From an uncultured Pirellula sp. (GTDB taxonomy: Bacteria; Planctomycetota; Planctomycetia; Pirellulales; Pirellulaceae), in contig CAIOHR010000002.1 in NCBI GenBank assembly GCA_903858115.1, positions 1 to 64,000 of the forward strand: DNA of 64,000 nucleotides, in the 5' to 3' direction. The notes beneath the pieces are model-generated. The model was given only the letters and a program-made list of their open reading frames with translations, did no database searches and was not told the origin of the DNA. How positions within the stretch are numbered: the first letter of the stretch is position 1; each line of letters begins with the position of its first letter. A program made the position numbers and the translations under genes. Below are positions 16,553 to 24,958 of this stretch, piece after piece.

Positions 16553-18595
16553 GTGTCCAAAACCATGAAAAAATATTCCCTGCGATTGGCTGTCGCAATG
16601 CTTACGATGACAGGTTGCCTCGGTTGGCAGGGGGCTTGCAAACCCTCGTGGGGGCAAGTTTCTGGGATCGACATTCAGAACATCAGCAAAGAGATCAGTC
16701 CTGCGGACGATTTTTTTCGTTATGTCAACGACGTTTGGTTGAAGAACACACCGATACCAGACGATCAGTCCGATTACGGTTCATTCACGGCTCTCGATAT
16801 CGAGACCAAGGACGCGATTCGGCAGCTCATTGAAAGCGCGAGCCAAACACCCAACCCATCTTCCATTGCTCGCCAAGTCGGTGACTTTTACAAATCGTAT
16901 ACCGACATCGCGACCAGGAATAAGCTTGGGATCAATCCTGCTCTGCCAGTCATCAAAACGGTGGAATCGATCAAAACAAAATCCGATTACATGCGAGTGG
17001 CGGGTGAGTTAGGACGCAAAGGGGTGTCGTCACTTTTTGGGGTGTATGTCGATTCCGATGCGAAACGATCGGATCAATACGCCATTTATGTAGGGCAAGG
17101 AGGCACGACCTTGCCGGATCGCGATTACTACTTGGATGCAAAATTCGAAGCGCCGCTCGCAGCGTATCGCAAGTATGTGGAATCGATGCTCAAGGAGTTG
17201 CAATGGCCCGCTCCTGCTGAATTTGCCAATAAAATCGTGGATCTTGAGATTGAAATGGCAAAGATCCAATGGACGAAAGTGCAGTTGCGAGATCCCGTCA
17301 AGCAGTACAACAAAATGACGACTGCGGATTTCGCAAAGTCGATTCCATCGCTCGATTGGAACGCGTATGCAATCGCAACGGGGCTCAAACTGGATGCAGA
17401 GCTTGTGATTGGGCAGCCAAGTTTCTTCGAGTCGATGAGCAAGATCTTTGAAAAGACCGACCTCGACGTTTTGAAGGCCGCACTCGCGTTCCAGGCGATC
17501 AACAACTATGCGCCCATTTTGAGCGAATCACTAGAGGCCAAGCACTTTGCCTTTTTCGAAACGACCCTCAGTGGAGTTGAGGAGCAAGAGCCTTTGGAAC
17601 GCCGTGCCGTGAATGCGTGCAACGGTCTTTTGGGAATGCCCGTCGGGCAGCTTTATGTAGAGAAATACTACACGCAGCGGGCTGAAGAGAAGATGGATCA
17701 ATTGATCAAGAATCTTCTGAAGGCCTTTGAGATTCGAATCAATCAACTCGAGTGGATGGGGCAAGGGACCAAGAAAGAAGCACTGCAAAAGCTATCGACA
17801 TTCAATCCGAAAATTGGGAAGCCAAAGAAATGGAAAGACTATTCGTCCGTTTCTATGGATCCAAAGAATGTGGTCGCGAATGTGAGTCAAATCGCTGAGT
17901 TCGAGCACAATTATGCTTTGCAAAAGTTGGGCAATCCGGTGAATCGCGAAGAGTGGTACATGGGGCCGCAGACGGTCAATGCGTACTACAATCCGACCAT
18001 GAATGAGATTGTCTTTCCAGCAGCGATTCTTCAGCCACCTTTTTTCAATCTCGAAGCAGACGATGCGGTCAACTATGGAGGGATCGGAGCGGTGATTGGT
18101 CACGAGATCAGCCACGGCTTTGACGATTCGGGAGCGAGATTCGACGGGAAAGGGAATCTTCGAAATTGGTGGACGCCGAACGACGAAACGGAGTTTCAGA
18201 GTCGCTCGAAATTGCTGGTCGATCAATACAGCAGTTACGAACCGTTGCCTGGCATGAAGGTGAACGGCGAATTTACTCTGGGTGAAAACATAGGAGATTT
18301 GGGAGGACTGGCGGTTGCGTTTACTGCCTACAAATTGTCGCTCGGGGACAAACCGTCTCCTGTAATCGATGGACTGACCGGCGAACAACGGTTTTTTGCA
18401 GGATGGGCACAGGTTTGGCGACGCAAGTATCGGGAGCCCGAGCTCAAGAAGCGATTGGCAAATGATCCCCATTCCCCAAGCCAATACCGTTGCAACGGGA
18501 TTGTGTCGAACATGGACGCTTTTTACGAAGCATTTCAAGTGAAACCTGGTTCGGGAATGTATATCGCACCCGAAAAACGAGTGAGAATTTGGTAA
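16553..18595 (+). CDS. M13-family zinc metallopeptidase (neprilysin/PepO-like)
   Basis: An exported zinc endopeptidase that cleaves short peptides. The ~676-680 aa match the M13 family. Residues ~5-35 form a signal peptide. SPADDFFRYVNDVWLKNTPIPDD is the classic start of the mature domain. The catalytic HEISH lies at 517-521 followed by DDSGARFDGKGN, and the third zinc ligand is in GENIGDLGG (~577). The conserved NAYYNP substrate-binding motif is present. The start is GTG at 16553 or ATG at 16565; the ATG sits 14 bases after TAAGG and gives a cleaner signal peptide. A Cys after LTMTG is not a good lipobox. Stands alone before the tRNA-Leu gene. Confidence 0.95.
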   Translation: MSKTMKKYSLRLAVAMLTMTGCLGWQGACKPSWGQVSGIDIQNISKEISPADDFFRYVNDVWLKNTPIPDDQSDYGSFTALDIETKDAIRQLIESASQTPNPSSIARQVGDFYKSYTDIATRNKLGINPALPVIKTVESIKTKSDYMRVAGELGRKGVSSLFGVYVDSDAKRSDQYAIYVGQGGTTLPDRDYYLDAKFEAPLAAYRKYVESMLKELQWPAPAEFANKIVDLEIEMAKIQWTKVQLRDPVKQYNKMTTADFAKSIPSLDWNAYAIATGLKLDAELVIGQPSFFESMSKIFEKTDLDVLKAALAFQAINNYAPILSESLEAKHFAFFETTLSGVEEQEPLERRAVNACNGLLGMPVGQLYVEKYYTQRAEEKMDQLIKNLLKAFEIRINQLEWMGQGTKKEALQKLSTFNPKIGKPKKWKDYSSVSMDPKNVVANVSQIAEFEHNYALQKLGNPVNREEWYMGPQTVNAYYNPTMNEIVFPAAILQPPFFNLEADDAVNYGGIGAVIGHEISHGFDDSGARFDGKGNLRNWWTPNDETEFQSRSKLLVDQYSSYEPLPGMKVNGEFTLGENIGDLGGLAVAFTAYKLSLGDKPSPVIDGLTGEQRFFAGWAQVWRRKYREPELKKRLANDPHSPSQYRCNGIVSNMDAFYEAFQVKPGSGMYIAPEKRVRIW

Positions 18596-18773
18596 TTTGA
18601 GGGAACAGTCGCTGGAATTCTTGTTGCGGAACCGAAATCCTGGCGACAAAAACAGGAGAAAATGGAGCGTTGGACTTGCCGATCCTATGCCCTGACTAGT
18701 ACACTTTCCGTCCCTAAAAATTCCGGAGGATCTTTCGTTTTCTCTGGAGACTAGGGGATCAGCACCTATCGCC

Positions 18774-18856
18774 GCCAAAGTGGCGGAATGGCAGACGCGC
18801 TGGACTCAAAATCCTGTGTCCTCACGGACGTGTGGGTTCGACTCCCACCTTTGGTA
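18774..18856 (+). tRNA. tRNA-Leu (anticodon CAA)
   Basis: A class II tRNA. Acceptor GCCAAAG (18774-18780) pairs with CTTTGGT (18849-18855), the first pair being G-T, and A is the discriminator. The anticodon loop CTCAAAA gives CAA, reading UUG. A long variable arm (GTCC TCAC GGAC) and a T-arm with GTTCGAC follow. The anticodon stem CTGGA/TCCTG has one T-T mismatch. CCA is not encoded. It lies 92 bases upstream of rpsL on the same strand. Confidence 0.93.
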
Positions 18857-18947
18857 CTTCAAATTCGTTTTTTCGAGTTTGGTTACGAAGTGGAGCGGAA
18901 GGTCGCTGATTACGTAGATGTTTGAATTTCCTTGAAAAAGCTTTAGT

Positions 18948-19316
18948 ATGCCAACCATCAATCAATTGGTTCGTCGAAATCGAGTTATCCAAAAGAATCG
19001 GACAAAGAGTCCTGTTTTGCAGCAATGCCCGCAAAAGCAGGGTGTTTGTTTGTTGGTTCGGACGATGACTCCGAAAAAGCCTAACTCCGCTTTGCGTAAG
19101 ATCACGCGGGTTCGACTGAGCAATAGCAAGGAAGTCACGGTTTACATTCCCGGTGAAGGCCATAACCTTCAGGAGCACTCGATTGTTCTGATCCGTGGTG
19201 GTCGTATTCGCGATCTTCCAGGGGTTCGTTATCAAGTGGTACGCGGTTGCCGCGATACGCTGGGTGTGAATGGTAGAAAGCAATCTCGCAGCCGTTACGG
19301 TGCGAAAAAGGCATAG
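18948..19316 (+). CDS. rpsL: 30S ribosomal protein S12
   Basis: A decoding-centre protein of the small subunit, 122 aa. The conserved [10 protein letters not shown] keeps Lys43, and [11 protein letters not shown] is intact. At residue 88, where most bacteria have Lys in GGRVKDLPGV, this protein has Arg ([10 protein letters not shown]; codon CGC at 19209). Lys88 to Arg is a known streptomycin-resistance change in Mycobacterium tuberculosis. The methylthiolated Asp89 is kept. rpsG follows after 115 bases. fusA and tuf, the usual next genes, do not follow. Confidence 0.98.
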   Translation: MPTINQLVRRNRVIQKNRTKSPVLQQCPQKQGVCLLVRTMTPKKPNSALRKITRVRLSNSKEVTVYIPGEGHNLQEHSIVLIRGGRIRDLPGVRYQVVRGCRDTLGVNGRKQSRSRYGAKKA

Positions 19317-19431
19317 TTTAGAATTAAGAATAGTTACAGTTGCTTGGTTTGTTCCTCGAGATGAGGGGCTTCTCCTTGCTCTCCCTACATAAATCACAGA
19401 CGACAGATAAGCATCGGACGAAATAGCTGAC

Positions 19432-19902
19432 ATGGGCAAGATCACCGCTTCTAGAACTTCACTTCGACCTGATCCACGATACAACTCGTTGCTCGCATCG
19501 AAGTTCATCAATTGCTTGATGTACGACGGCAAGAAATCCACGGCTCAAGGAGTTTTCTACTCCGCACTCGACGAAATCGCTGAGAAAGTCAAGGATCGTC
19601 CCTCGATCGAAGTTTTTGAACAAGCGATCGAGAACGTAAAGCCTTACATCGAAGTGCGATCGAAGCGGGTCGGCGGTGCATCGTACCAAGTGCCAATGCA
19701 GGTCAACAAGAACCGTCAGCAAAGCTTGGCTTTCCGCTGGGTGCTGGGCGCTGTTCGCGACAAGAAGGGTCGAGCCACTCATTTGAAACTGGCTGAGGAA
19801 TTGATGGCAGCTTACCGAAAAGAAGGTACTGCGATCACCAAGCGAGAGAATACCCACCGAATGGCCGATGCCAACAAGGCGTTCGCCCACTTTGCCTGGT
19901 AG
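19432..19902 (+). CDS. rpsG: 30S ribosomal protein S7
   Basis: Primary 16S-binding protein of the small-subunit head. The 156 aa equal the normal length. Recognised by [21 protein letters not shown], the [12 protein letters not shown] loop with the basic R/K-rich patches on either side, and the C-terminal [21 protein letters not shown]. It follows rpsL and is closed by a strong terminator at 19957, so the str operon is cut short after two genes. Confidence 0.98.
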   Translation: MGKITASRTSLRPDPRYNSLLASKFINCLMYDGKKSTAQGVFYSALDEIAEKVKDRPSIEVFEQAIENVKPYIEVRSKRVGGASYQVPMQVNKNRQQSLAFRWVLGAVRDKKGRATHLKLAEELMAAYRKEGTAITKRENTHRMADANKAFAHFAW

Positions 19903-19956
19903 TTCGATCGAAAATCGATTCGCATTGAATCGGTTAGTGAAACAATTCGAAGAATC

Positions 19957-19990
19957 AACAACGCGATGTGCAAGCATCGCGTTGTTTGTT
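19957..19990 (+). terminator. Intrinsic terminator after rpsG
   Basis: A perfect 12-bp stem (AACAACGCGATG, 19957-19968, with CATCGCGTTGTT, 19975-19986) has a 6-base loop and runs into TTTGTTTG. It ends the rpsL-rpsG transcript before the next gene. Confidence 0.92.
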
Positions 19991-20108
19991 TGTAGGTACT
20001 CAAAGAACGAGACTTTAGTACGCTGGCTCGTTGCGTAAGCGAGTAGCGGGCAACGAAGACAACGGGCGACATCTTTTCCAATCCAAGCAATCTTGTGGAG
20101 AAATCATT

Positions 20109-21056
20109 GTGACGCGACCTGATCATTTTTTTCGCGGTTGTATGCCGGCATTGATGACCCCCTGCCTGAAGAACCGCAAGCCGGATTTTGATGCGCTCGT
20201 TGCAAAAGGCAAGCATCTCGTCAGCTCAGGAATGAAGGCGGTGATTTACTGCGGTTCGATGGGGGACTGGCCGTTGTTGTCTGAATCGGAACGGCAGACT
20301 GGAGTGGCCGAGCTTGTGAAGGCTGGGGTGCCCGTGGTGGTTGGGACCGGGGCGCAGAATTCGATATTTGCGGCCGCGCACGCGGCGCACGCTGAAAAGG
20401 TCGGTGCGGCTGGGCTGATGGTGATCCCGCGTGTTCTTTCGCGAGGGACATCCAAGGCTGCTCAATACGATCATTTCTCCAAAATCTTATCGGCAGCACC
20501 GTCATTGCCGGCTGTCATTTACAACAGTCCGTATTACGGATTCCAAACAAAGGCCGATTTGTTTTTCGAGTTGCGAAAGAAATACCCGAGTCTTGTGGGA
20601 TTCAAAGAGTTTGGAGGCGCGGCTTCGTTGGACTATGCCGCCGAACATATCACGAGTGGCGACCCCGAGTTGTCCTTGATGGTCGGAGTGGACACGCAAG
20701 TGGTGCATGGTTTCGTTTATTGCGGGGCTGCCGGCGCGATTACTGGCGTCGGCAATGCGTTACCAAAGGAGGTTCTCCGCCTCGTGGCTCTCTGCGAAAA
20801 GGCCGTGGCGGGAGACCATCAAGCGAAAGAGTGGGCGAAGGAATTAGGGGATGCGCTTCAGGTTTTATCAACCTTTGATGAAGGGCCCGATCTCGTTCTG
20901 TATTACAAACATCTCATGGTTCTTGAAGGGAACTCAGAGTACGAACTTCAGCTGCAAGAGTGCGATGTACTGTCCAAAAATCAAAAAACCTTTTTGGAGT
21001 TGCAATGGCGGCAGTTTCGAGACTGGTGGTCTTCATGGCCAGGTGCGAACTCTTAA
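20109..21056 (+). CDS. Dihydrodipicolinate synthase/N-acetylneuraminate lyase family aldolase
   Basis: A class I (Schiff-base) aldolase of the DapA superfamily, ~315 aa. The catalytic Lys is in VGFKEFGG and the Tyr in VIYNSPYYG. The N-terminal GSMGDWPLLSESE replaces the usual GTTGE motif of DapA and NanA, so the keto-acid specificity differs; the substrate is not known. The GTG at 20109 is chosen because GGAG lies 8 bases upstream and the protein then starts at the conserved FFRGCMPALMTP region. It stands alone after the rpsG terminator. A second superfamily member at 50797 is only distantly similar. Confidence 0.85.
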   Translation: MTRPDHFFRGCMPALMTPCLKNRKPDFDALVAKGKHLVSSGMKAVIYCGSMGDWPLLSESERQTGVAELVKAGVPVVVGTGAQNSIFAAAHAAHAEKVGAAGLMVIPRVLSRGTSKAAQYDHFSKILSAAPSLPAVIYNSPYYGFQTKADLFFELRKKYPSLVGFKEFGGAASLDYAAEHITSGDPELSLMVGVDTQVVHGFVYCGAAGAITGVGNALPKEVLRLVALCEKAVAGDHQAKEWAKELGDALQVLSTFDEGPDLVLYYKHLMVLEGNSEYELQLQECDVLSKNQKTFLELQWRQFRDWWSSWPGANS

Positions 21057-21076
21057 CGAGAGAAACAGCCGATGAA

Positions 21077-21119
21077 AGTCAAAGTAGTAAGTACATTCCA
21101 TGGGCCGTCCACCTAGAAT
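21077..21119 (+). repeat. Dispersed palindromic repeat, family A, copy 1 (diverged)
   Basis: About 43 bases matching the copies at 33277 and 63921: AGTCAAAGTAGTA, then the region around TTCCA, then CCGTCCACCTAGAAT. In this copy the palindrome arms (GTACAT/ATGGGCC) have diverged and no longer pair fully. It lies in the 265-base gap after the aldolase gene. Confidence 0.75.
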
Positions 21120-21321
21120 ACCAACACGGCCAACATTAGTGAGGCGAGTTTGATTCACCCCCCATTGCGGTCTAAGGAGGCGAGTTTTTTTAATAAATAC
21201 CTTAATGTTACTTATGGCCCCGTTGCGAGTGCCAAGGTTGATCCGATATCATCATAGGAAGCGACTCGAAAGCGATTTGTTTTTCTAACTTTGATGTGTT
21301 GTTTCATATTGGAGATCTATT

Positions 21322-22371
21322 GTGGGGAAGAAGTATCTAGTTCGAGGCTTCACTCTGGTGGAGCTTTTGGTGGTAATTGCCATCATTGGTATTCTGGTAG
21401 GGTTGTTGTTGCCAGCAGTCCAAGCGGCTCGCGAAGCTGCAAGAAGAATGCAATGCCAAAACAATCTCAAGCAACAGGCATTGGCGACACATAATGCGCA
21501 TGACACACATCGACGGTTTCCACCGCAATCAGGGAATTATGGTGGAGCATGGTATGCGCCTTTATACTTTCACTTGTTGCCCTTTATCGAACAGAAGAAT
21601 GTGTTTGAGATGGCGGGCAATTGCGACTTAGGTGCAGCCGTTGGTCAGGCCGCACCAGGCACTACGATTACCAATCTCGGTTTTGTGTGGCCTACATGGG
21701 GGTCGGTGAATACCGGCAGTAGAACATGGCTTCGTCAGACAAGAATGTCGACATATCAGTGCCCTAGCGATAGTACATTAGGGAATGGTTTAGACTGGAC
21801 GCCAGGTGATGCTTCTTATGCTGGTAACTTTTTGGTGTTTGGTGGCGTCAACAACCGCGCTGTGGTTTGTGGTAGTGCAGGAAATCCATGGGAGACCTGC
21901 TGGGACGCAAGAGCTACATTTGGCACGCTTACCGATGGAACATCCAGCACCATTATGTTTGCGGAGAAGCTTTCTCGCTGTGATGGAACTGGACGACCAG
22001 GAGGCAATTGGTGGATGCGAGGCGTGTTTCGTATCGGTGCTGCTGGCGGAGGAAATCCGAGTTCGGGCGTTCCCGCGGACAGCTATCCAGGAGATCGCTT
22101 ATCAAGTGTGTTCGGTGGTGGACGGGGACGCGATGGAACCATCTTTACCTTTGGAGCGAATTCGAAGTTTCAAGTCAATCCAAGGAATCCGCTTGCTAGC
22201 TCAGGAGAGGGCGGGAACTGCGATCGAAGATTGGCTTCAACGCAACACATCAGTATGCAAGTCGGATTGTCGGATGGCAGTATCCGCGGCATCTCCGGCA
22301 GCATGGATAATGTTATTTGGTTTGAACTGTTGACCCCATCGGGTGGTGAAGTGAATCGCGATGTCGAATAA
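21322..22371 (+). CDS. DUF1559 protein with type IV pilin-like N-terminus
   Basis: A planctomycete-expanded family of pseudopilin-like proteins, function unknown. After a short basic leader the sequence reads [34 protein letters not shown]: a prepilin peptidase site (G before FTLVE, with the +5 Glu) and the hydrophobic helix that would anchor it. The ~300-aa DUF1559 body ends with [15 protein letters not shown]. The start is GTG with GGAG 8 bases upstream. The companion lipoprotein gene follows after 153 bases, a pairing often seen in these bacteria. Confidence 0.93.
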   Translation: MGKKYLVRGFTLVELLVVIAIIGILVGLLLPAVQAAREAARRMQCQNNLKQQALATHNAHDTHRRFPPQSGNYGGAWYAPLYFHLLPFIEQKNVFEMAGNCDLGAAVGQAAPGTTITNLGFVWPTWGSVNTGSRTWLRQTRMSTYQCPSDSTLGNGLDWTPGDASYAGNFLVFGGVNNRAVVCGSAGNPWETCWDARATFGTLTDGTSSTIMFAEKLSRCDGTGRPGGNWWMRGVFRIGAAGGGNPSSGVPADSYPGDRLSSVFGGGRGRDGTIFTFGANSKFQVNPRNPLASSGEGGNCDRRLASTQHISMQVGLSDGSIRGISGSMDNVIWFELLTPSGGEVNRDVE

Positions 22372-22440
22372 CACTCTTGTTGTTTTGCATTGAATTGCAA
22401 TTCATCGTTAGAACGGGACGCATCTTCCGTTCAAGCTACA

Positions 22441-22462
22441 GACCGGGACATCTGTCCCGGTC
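22441..22462. repeat. Perfect palindrome between the DUF1559 and lipoprotein genes
   Basis: A 10-bp inverted repeat, GACCGGGACA and TGTCCCGGTC, is separated by two bases. A weaker inverted pair, GAACGGGACG/CCGTTC, lies just before it. No long T-run follows, so it is either a weak terminator or a REP-like element, and could set the expression ratio of the two genes. Confidence 0.6.
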
Positions 22463-22524
22463 TATTGTCATGATAAATCATTAATAAATCCCGTCGTTTC
22501 GATAGTGATGAAGGCTACGTGAGT

Positions 22525-22977
22525 ATGTGGAACAAAGTATTGGTGCTGGGTGCATTAGCTGCGTTCGTCGGTTGTGGACCGCGCATGGGTGAGGTGTCTG
22601 GTGTCGCGATGTTTGAGGGAAAGCCGATTCCTGGTGGGTTGCTTACTTTTCGTCATTCCGATCCATCCCACAACTCGGTTACCTATGAGTTACCCCGAGA
22701 GGGAACATTCAAGGTGGAGATTCCTGTTGGTGATGTATCGATTTGCATCGAAAATCGAGAATTCGAGCCAAAGCCTGCGACGATGCCAGCCATCCCGCCG
22801 GGGATGAATCTACCGCCGGAAGTCATCAAGAGTATGCAAGCTAGCAGCAAAGAATCGAGCAAGGTATCTGACCGCTGGGTCAAGCTGCCAGAGAAATACT
22901 ACGATATGGAAACATCGGGCTTGAAGATTGTCGTCAAAGGGGGCAAGCAACAAGAAACCATCGAATTCAAAAAGTAA
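22525..22977 (+). CDS. Lipoprotein paired with the DUF1559 protein
   Basis: A short planctomycete lipoprotein. The N-terminus MWNKVLVLGALAAFVGC is a lipoprotein signal with lipobox FVGC. It is followed by GEVSGVAMFEGKPIPGGLLTFRH, the start of the carboxypeptidase-regulatory-like beta-sandwich common in proteins next to DUF1559 genes. It ends with a KIVVKGGKQQETIEFK strand. The ATG at 22525 is preferred over the GTG at 22519 because AAGG lies 10 bases ahead of it. It probably sits on the outer or inner membrane; its partner is likely the neighbouring pilin-like protein. It ends 9 bases before the convergent tadA. Confidence 0.82.
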   Translation: MWNKVLVLGALAAFVGCGPRMGEVSGVAMFEGKPIPGGLLTFRHSDPSHNSVTYELPREGTFKVEIPVGDVSICIENREFEPKPATMPAIPPGMNLPPEVIKSMQASSKESSKVSDRWVKLPEKYYDMETSGLKIVVKGGKQQETIEFKK

Positions 22978-22986
22978 GTGGACTGC

Positions 22987-23481
22987 TTACTTTTTTCCGA
23001 GACGCCGTTTGTTTTCGAAGAACTCGGTCAACAGTTGGCCGCATTCTTTCGCGAGGATGCCACCAAAAACTTCGCAGCGATGATTGAGCCGTGGGTCGGT
23101 GAGTAGATGGAAGAGTGATTCTACTGCGCCGGCTTTGGTATCGATGGCACCATAAAACACGGTCGGGATTCTCGATTGTAGGATTGCCCCTGCGCACATC
23201 GGGCAAGGTTCGAGCGTGACGTAAAGTGCGCAGTCTTCGAGTCGCCAGGACTTCAGTTGAGCTGCGGCTTGTGTGATCGCAATCATCTCTGCATGTGCAG
23301 TCGGGTCGGCTAATTGTTCGCGTTGATTGTAAGCGGCTGCGATGATTTGATGCTTATGAACGATCAAAGCACCGACCGGTACCTCGTCTTCGATGGCCGC
23401 TTGCTGAGCGAGCTCAATGGCTCGCCGCATAAAGTGCTCGCTTGCGAACGGAAGAAGTTCATCGTCGCTATTTCTTCTCAA
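22987..23481 (-). CDS. tadA: tRNA-specific adenosine deaminase
   Basis: Deaminates A34 to inosine in the anticodon of tRNA-Arg(ACG). The 164 aa show the zinc/catalytic motifs HAE (His63, Glu65) and PCPMC (Cys93, Cys96) of the cytidine-deaminase fold. Its start overlaps the end of the upstream membrane-protein gene by 14 bases, so the two are probably translated from one message that begins at greA. Confidence 0.95.
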   Translation of the reverse strand: MRRNSDDELLPFASEHFMRRAIELAQQAAIEDEVPVGALIVHKHQIIAAAYNQREQLADPTAHAEMIAITQAAAQLKSWRLEDCALYVTLEPCPMCAGAILQSRIPTVFYGAIDTKAGAVESLFHLLTDPRLNHRCEVFGGILAKECGQLLTEFFENKRRLGKK

Positions 23482-24145
23482 GAGCTTCTTCCATGACTTT
23501 CATGAAGACTTGCGAGACGCTTTGATTGAACTCTTCTTTGGGGATCTCAAAGCGATCGTTCATTGCTTTCATGCGTCGCATGAACTCTCGCAATTGTTCC
23601 GCCGTGATGCCATCTCTTGGTTTCAAGCGGCCCGACTTCTGTTCTTTGATGCAGACATTTTGTGTTCCGAATTCCATGTCTTGCATCGATAACTTTCCGA
23701 GCGATGCACAGTGGAACCATCGATCGCATTCGAAGGAGAACTCGGCCTTTTCTTCGGGTGACATCTCCGACGCTTGGGCGATGAGATTCAGGTTCTCGAC
23801 GGCTCCCCATTGAAGGATAGCACTTTCGGTCAGTCGAATTCCTAAACGGGAAAGTTGCCGGGTAGTGAGTTCTTCACGTTCCATCGATTCGGAAATTTCA
23901 TTGAGTTTCGCGATGATAATCTGGCGATCGTTTTGACCGAGCGAAGATTGCTCTACCCATGGAATGAGTTGTTCACGGACAGATCTAGCAGCGGTCTGTC
24001 CCTGTTTTCCCATGAGCATCATAGACATGTAGACAAAGAAAATGCTGATGCCTACAAGTCCGAAAATTCCAATCACGACGCAAGCGGGCCCAAGAGAAAC
24101 GTCTTTTTCTGGGTAACTCGGATTGGTCGCACGGTTATTGGTCAT
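23468..24145 (-). CDS. Membrane-anchored hypothetical protein between greA and tadA
   Basis: No family recognised. ~225 aa: a short polar N-terminus, one membrane segment at residues ~22-45 ([21 protein letters not shown]), then a mostly helical Glu/Arg-rich domain with a possible coiled coil ([16 protein letters not shown]) and Cys at two places. The ATG at 24145 is chosen; a TTG at 24154 directly abutting the greA stop would add three residues. It overlaps tadA by 14 bases. The setting suggests co-expression with transcription and tRNA-modification genes but gives no function. Confidence 0.8.
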   Translation of the reverse strand: MTNNRATNPSYPEKDVSLGPACVVIGIFGLVGISIFFVYMSMMLMGKQGQTAARSVREQLIPWVEQSSLGQNDRQIIIAKLNEISESMEREELTTRQLSRLGIRLTESAILQWGAVENLNLIAQASEMSPEEKAEFSFECDRWFHCASLGKLSMQDMEFGTQNVCIKEQKSGRLKPRDGITAEQLREFMRRMKAMNDRFEIPKEEFNQSVSQVFMKVMEEALEKK

Positions 24146-24154
24146 ATTGTCCAA

Positions 24155-24631
24155 CTAGTCTTCAAATTCGATAGAAAGAACTTCATATTTCAGTGTTCCG
24201 CGAGGAGCAGCAATTTCAACGGTCTCGCCAACTTTTTTCCCCATAATGGCTACACCGAAAGGGCTGCTGGAGAGGATTCTTCCATTCTCATAGTCTTCGT
24301 CGCCTGCCCCGACCAAGGTGTAGACTTCCTCATCCCCCCAGGAGTCCTTGAGCTTGACTTTGGCACCAAAAACGACCTGATCGCGTGGTAGCGTCGAGGT
24401 GTCGACGATATGTGCTTTGCTCAGCTTGGATTTGAGCGAGTTGATTTTCGCTTGCATCATGCCTTGGTTTTCTCGCTGGGCATGATACTCCGCGTTCTCT
24501 TTCAGGTCCCCTTCGGCGCGTGCTTCAGCGATCTTCTCTGAGATGAGAGGCATCTCGACCGTTTCCAGGCGTTCGATCTCAGCCTTCATTCGGTTGTAAC
24601 CCTCTCGGGTCATGGAAACGAAATCCGTCAT
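24155..24631 (-). CDS. greA: Transcription elongation factor GreA
   Basis: Stimulates RNA cleavage by backtracked RNA polymerase. The 158 aa match GreA. The N-terminal coiled coil carries the acidic tip [11 protein letters not shown] with Asp42 and Glu45, which reach the polymerase active site. The C-terminal FKBP-like domain includes [14 protein letters not shown]. Its leader holds a terminator-like hairpin ending 22 bases before the start codon (see 24653-24701). It is the first gene of a greA / membrane protein / tadA unit. Confidence 0.97.
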   Translation of the reverse strand: MTDFVSMTREGYNRMKAEIERLETVEMPLISEKIAEARAEGDLKENAEYHAQRENQGMMQAKINSLKSKLSKAHIVDTSTLPRDQVVFGAKVKLKDSWGDEEVYTLVGAGDEDYENGRILSSSPFGVAIMGKKVGETVEIAAPRGTLKYEVLSIEFED

Positions 24632-24652
24632 GGTTCAAAATCTCCGCAAAAG

Positions 24653-24701
24653 CAAAAAAAGATGCGACTTGAATCCCCGGGGCGGAGACAAAAGTCGCAT
24701 C
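24653..24701 (-). terminator. Attenuator-like intrinsic terminator in the greA leader
   Basis: On the minus strand a perfect 10-bp stem, GATGCGACTT with AAGTCGCATC, encloses a 21-base loop containing CCCCGGGG and is followed at once by TTTTTTT. It lies between the greA start (24631) and any promoter for greA. The only gene further upstream is on the other strand, so the hairpin cannot be ending another gene's transcript. It could attenuate greA or release a short leader RNA, as reported for greA/GraL in E. coli. The rest of the 24632-24958 gap shows nothing else. Confidence 0.8.
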
Positions 24702-24958
24702 ATAACTCACACATTGTAAGCAATTTATTCCAGCTTGAACCACAGCATCTTTCCCGCCGCACCGAAAAAGTCAACCCCAAGAGCTCGATGATGGCAATTG
24801 CCCAACTATCGAAAAAATCCTTCGGGATTATTCGGAAGCGCTCGGATACAATGTGCCCATCTGCCTTGGAGTATCTGAATACCAGATGATTCTTCAAGCC
24901 AGAGTCCGTTCTCCAAGCCAGAAGTCTTTGCGTCATCCCAGTGGGGGGGAAGATTGAT

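Noticed and set aside
17792-18778. Long minus-strand frame opposite the M13 peptidase
   Set aside because: Antisense to a confident CDS and runs towards the tRNA; no protein family.
21121-21321. Terminator or leader structure before the DUF1559 gene
   Set aside because: Repeated GAGGCGAGTTT words and a T-run are present, but no convincing stem could be drawn.
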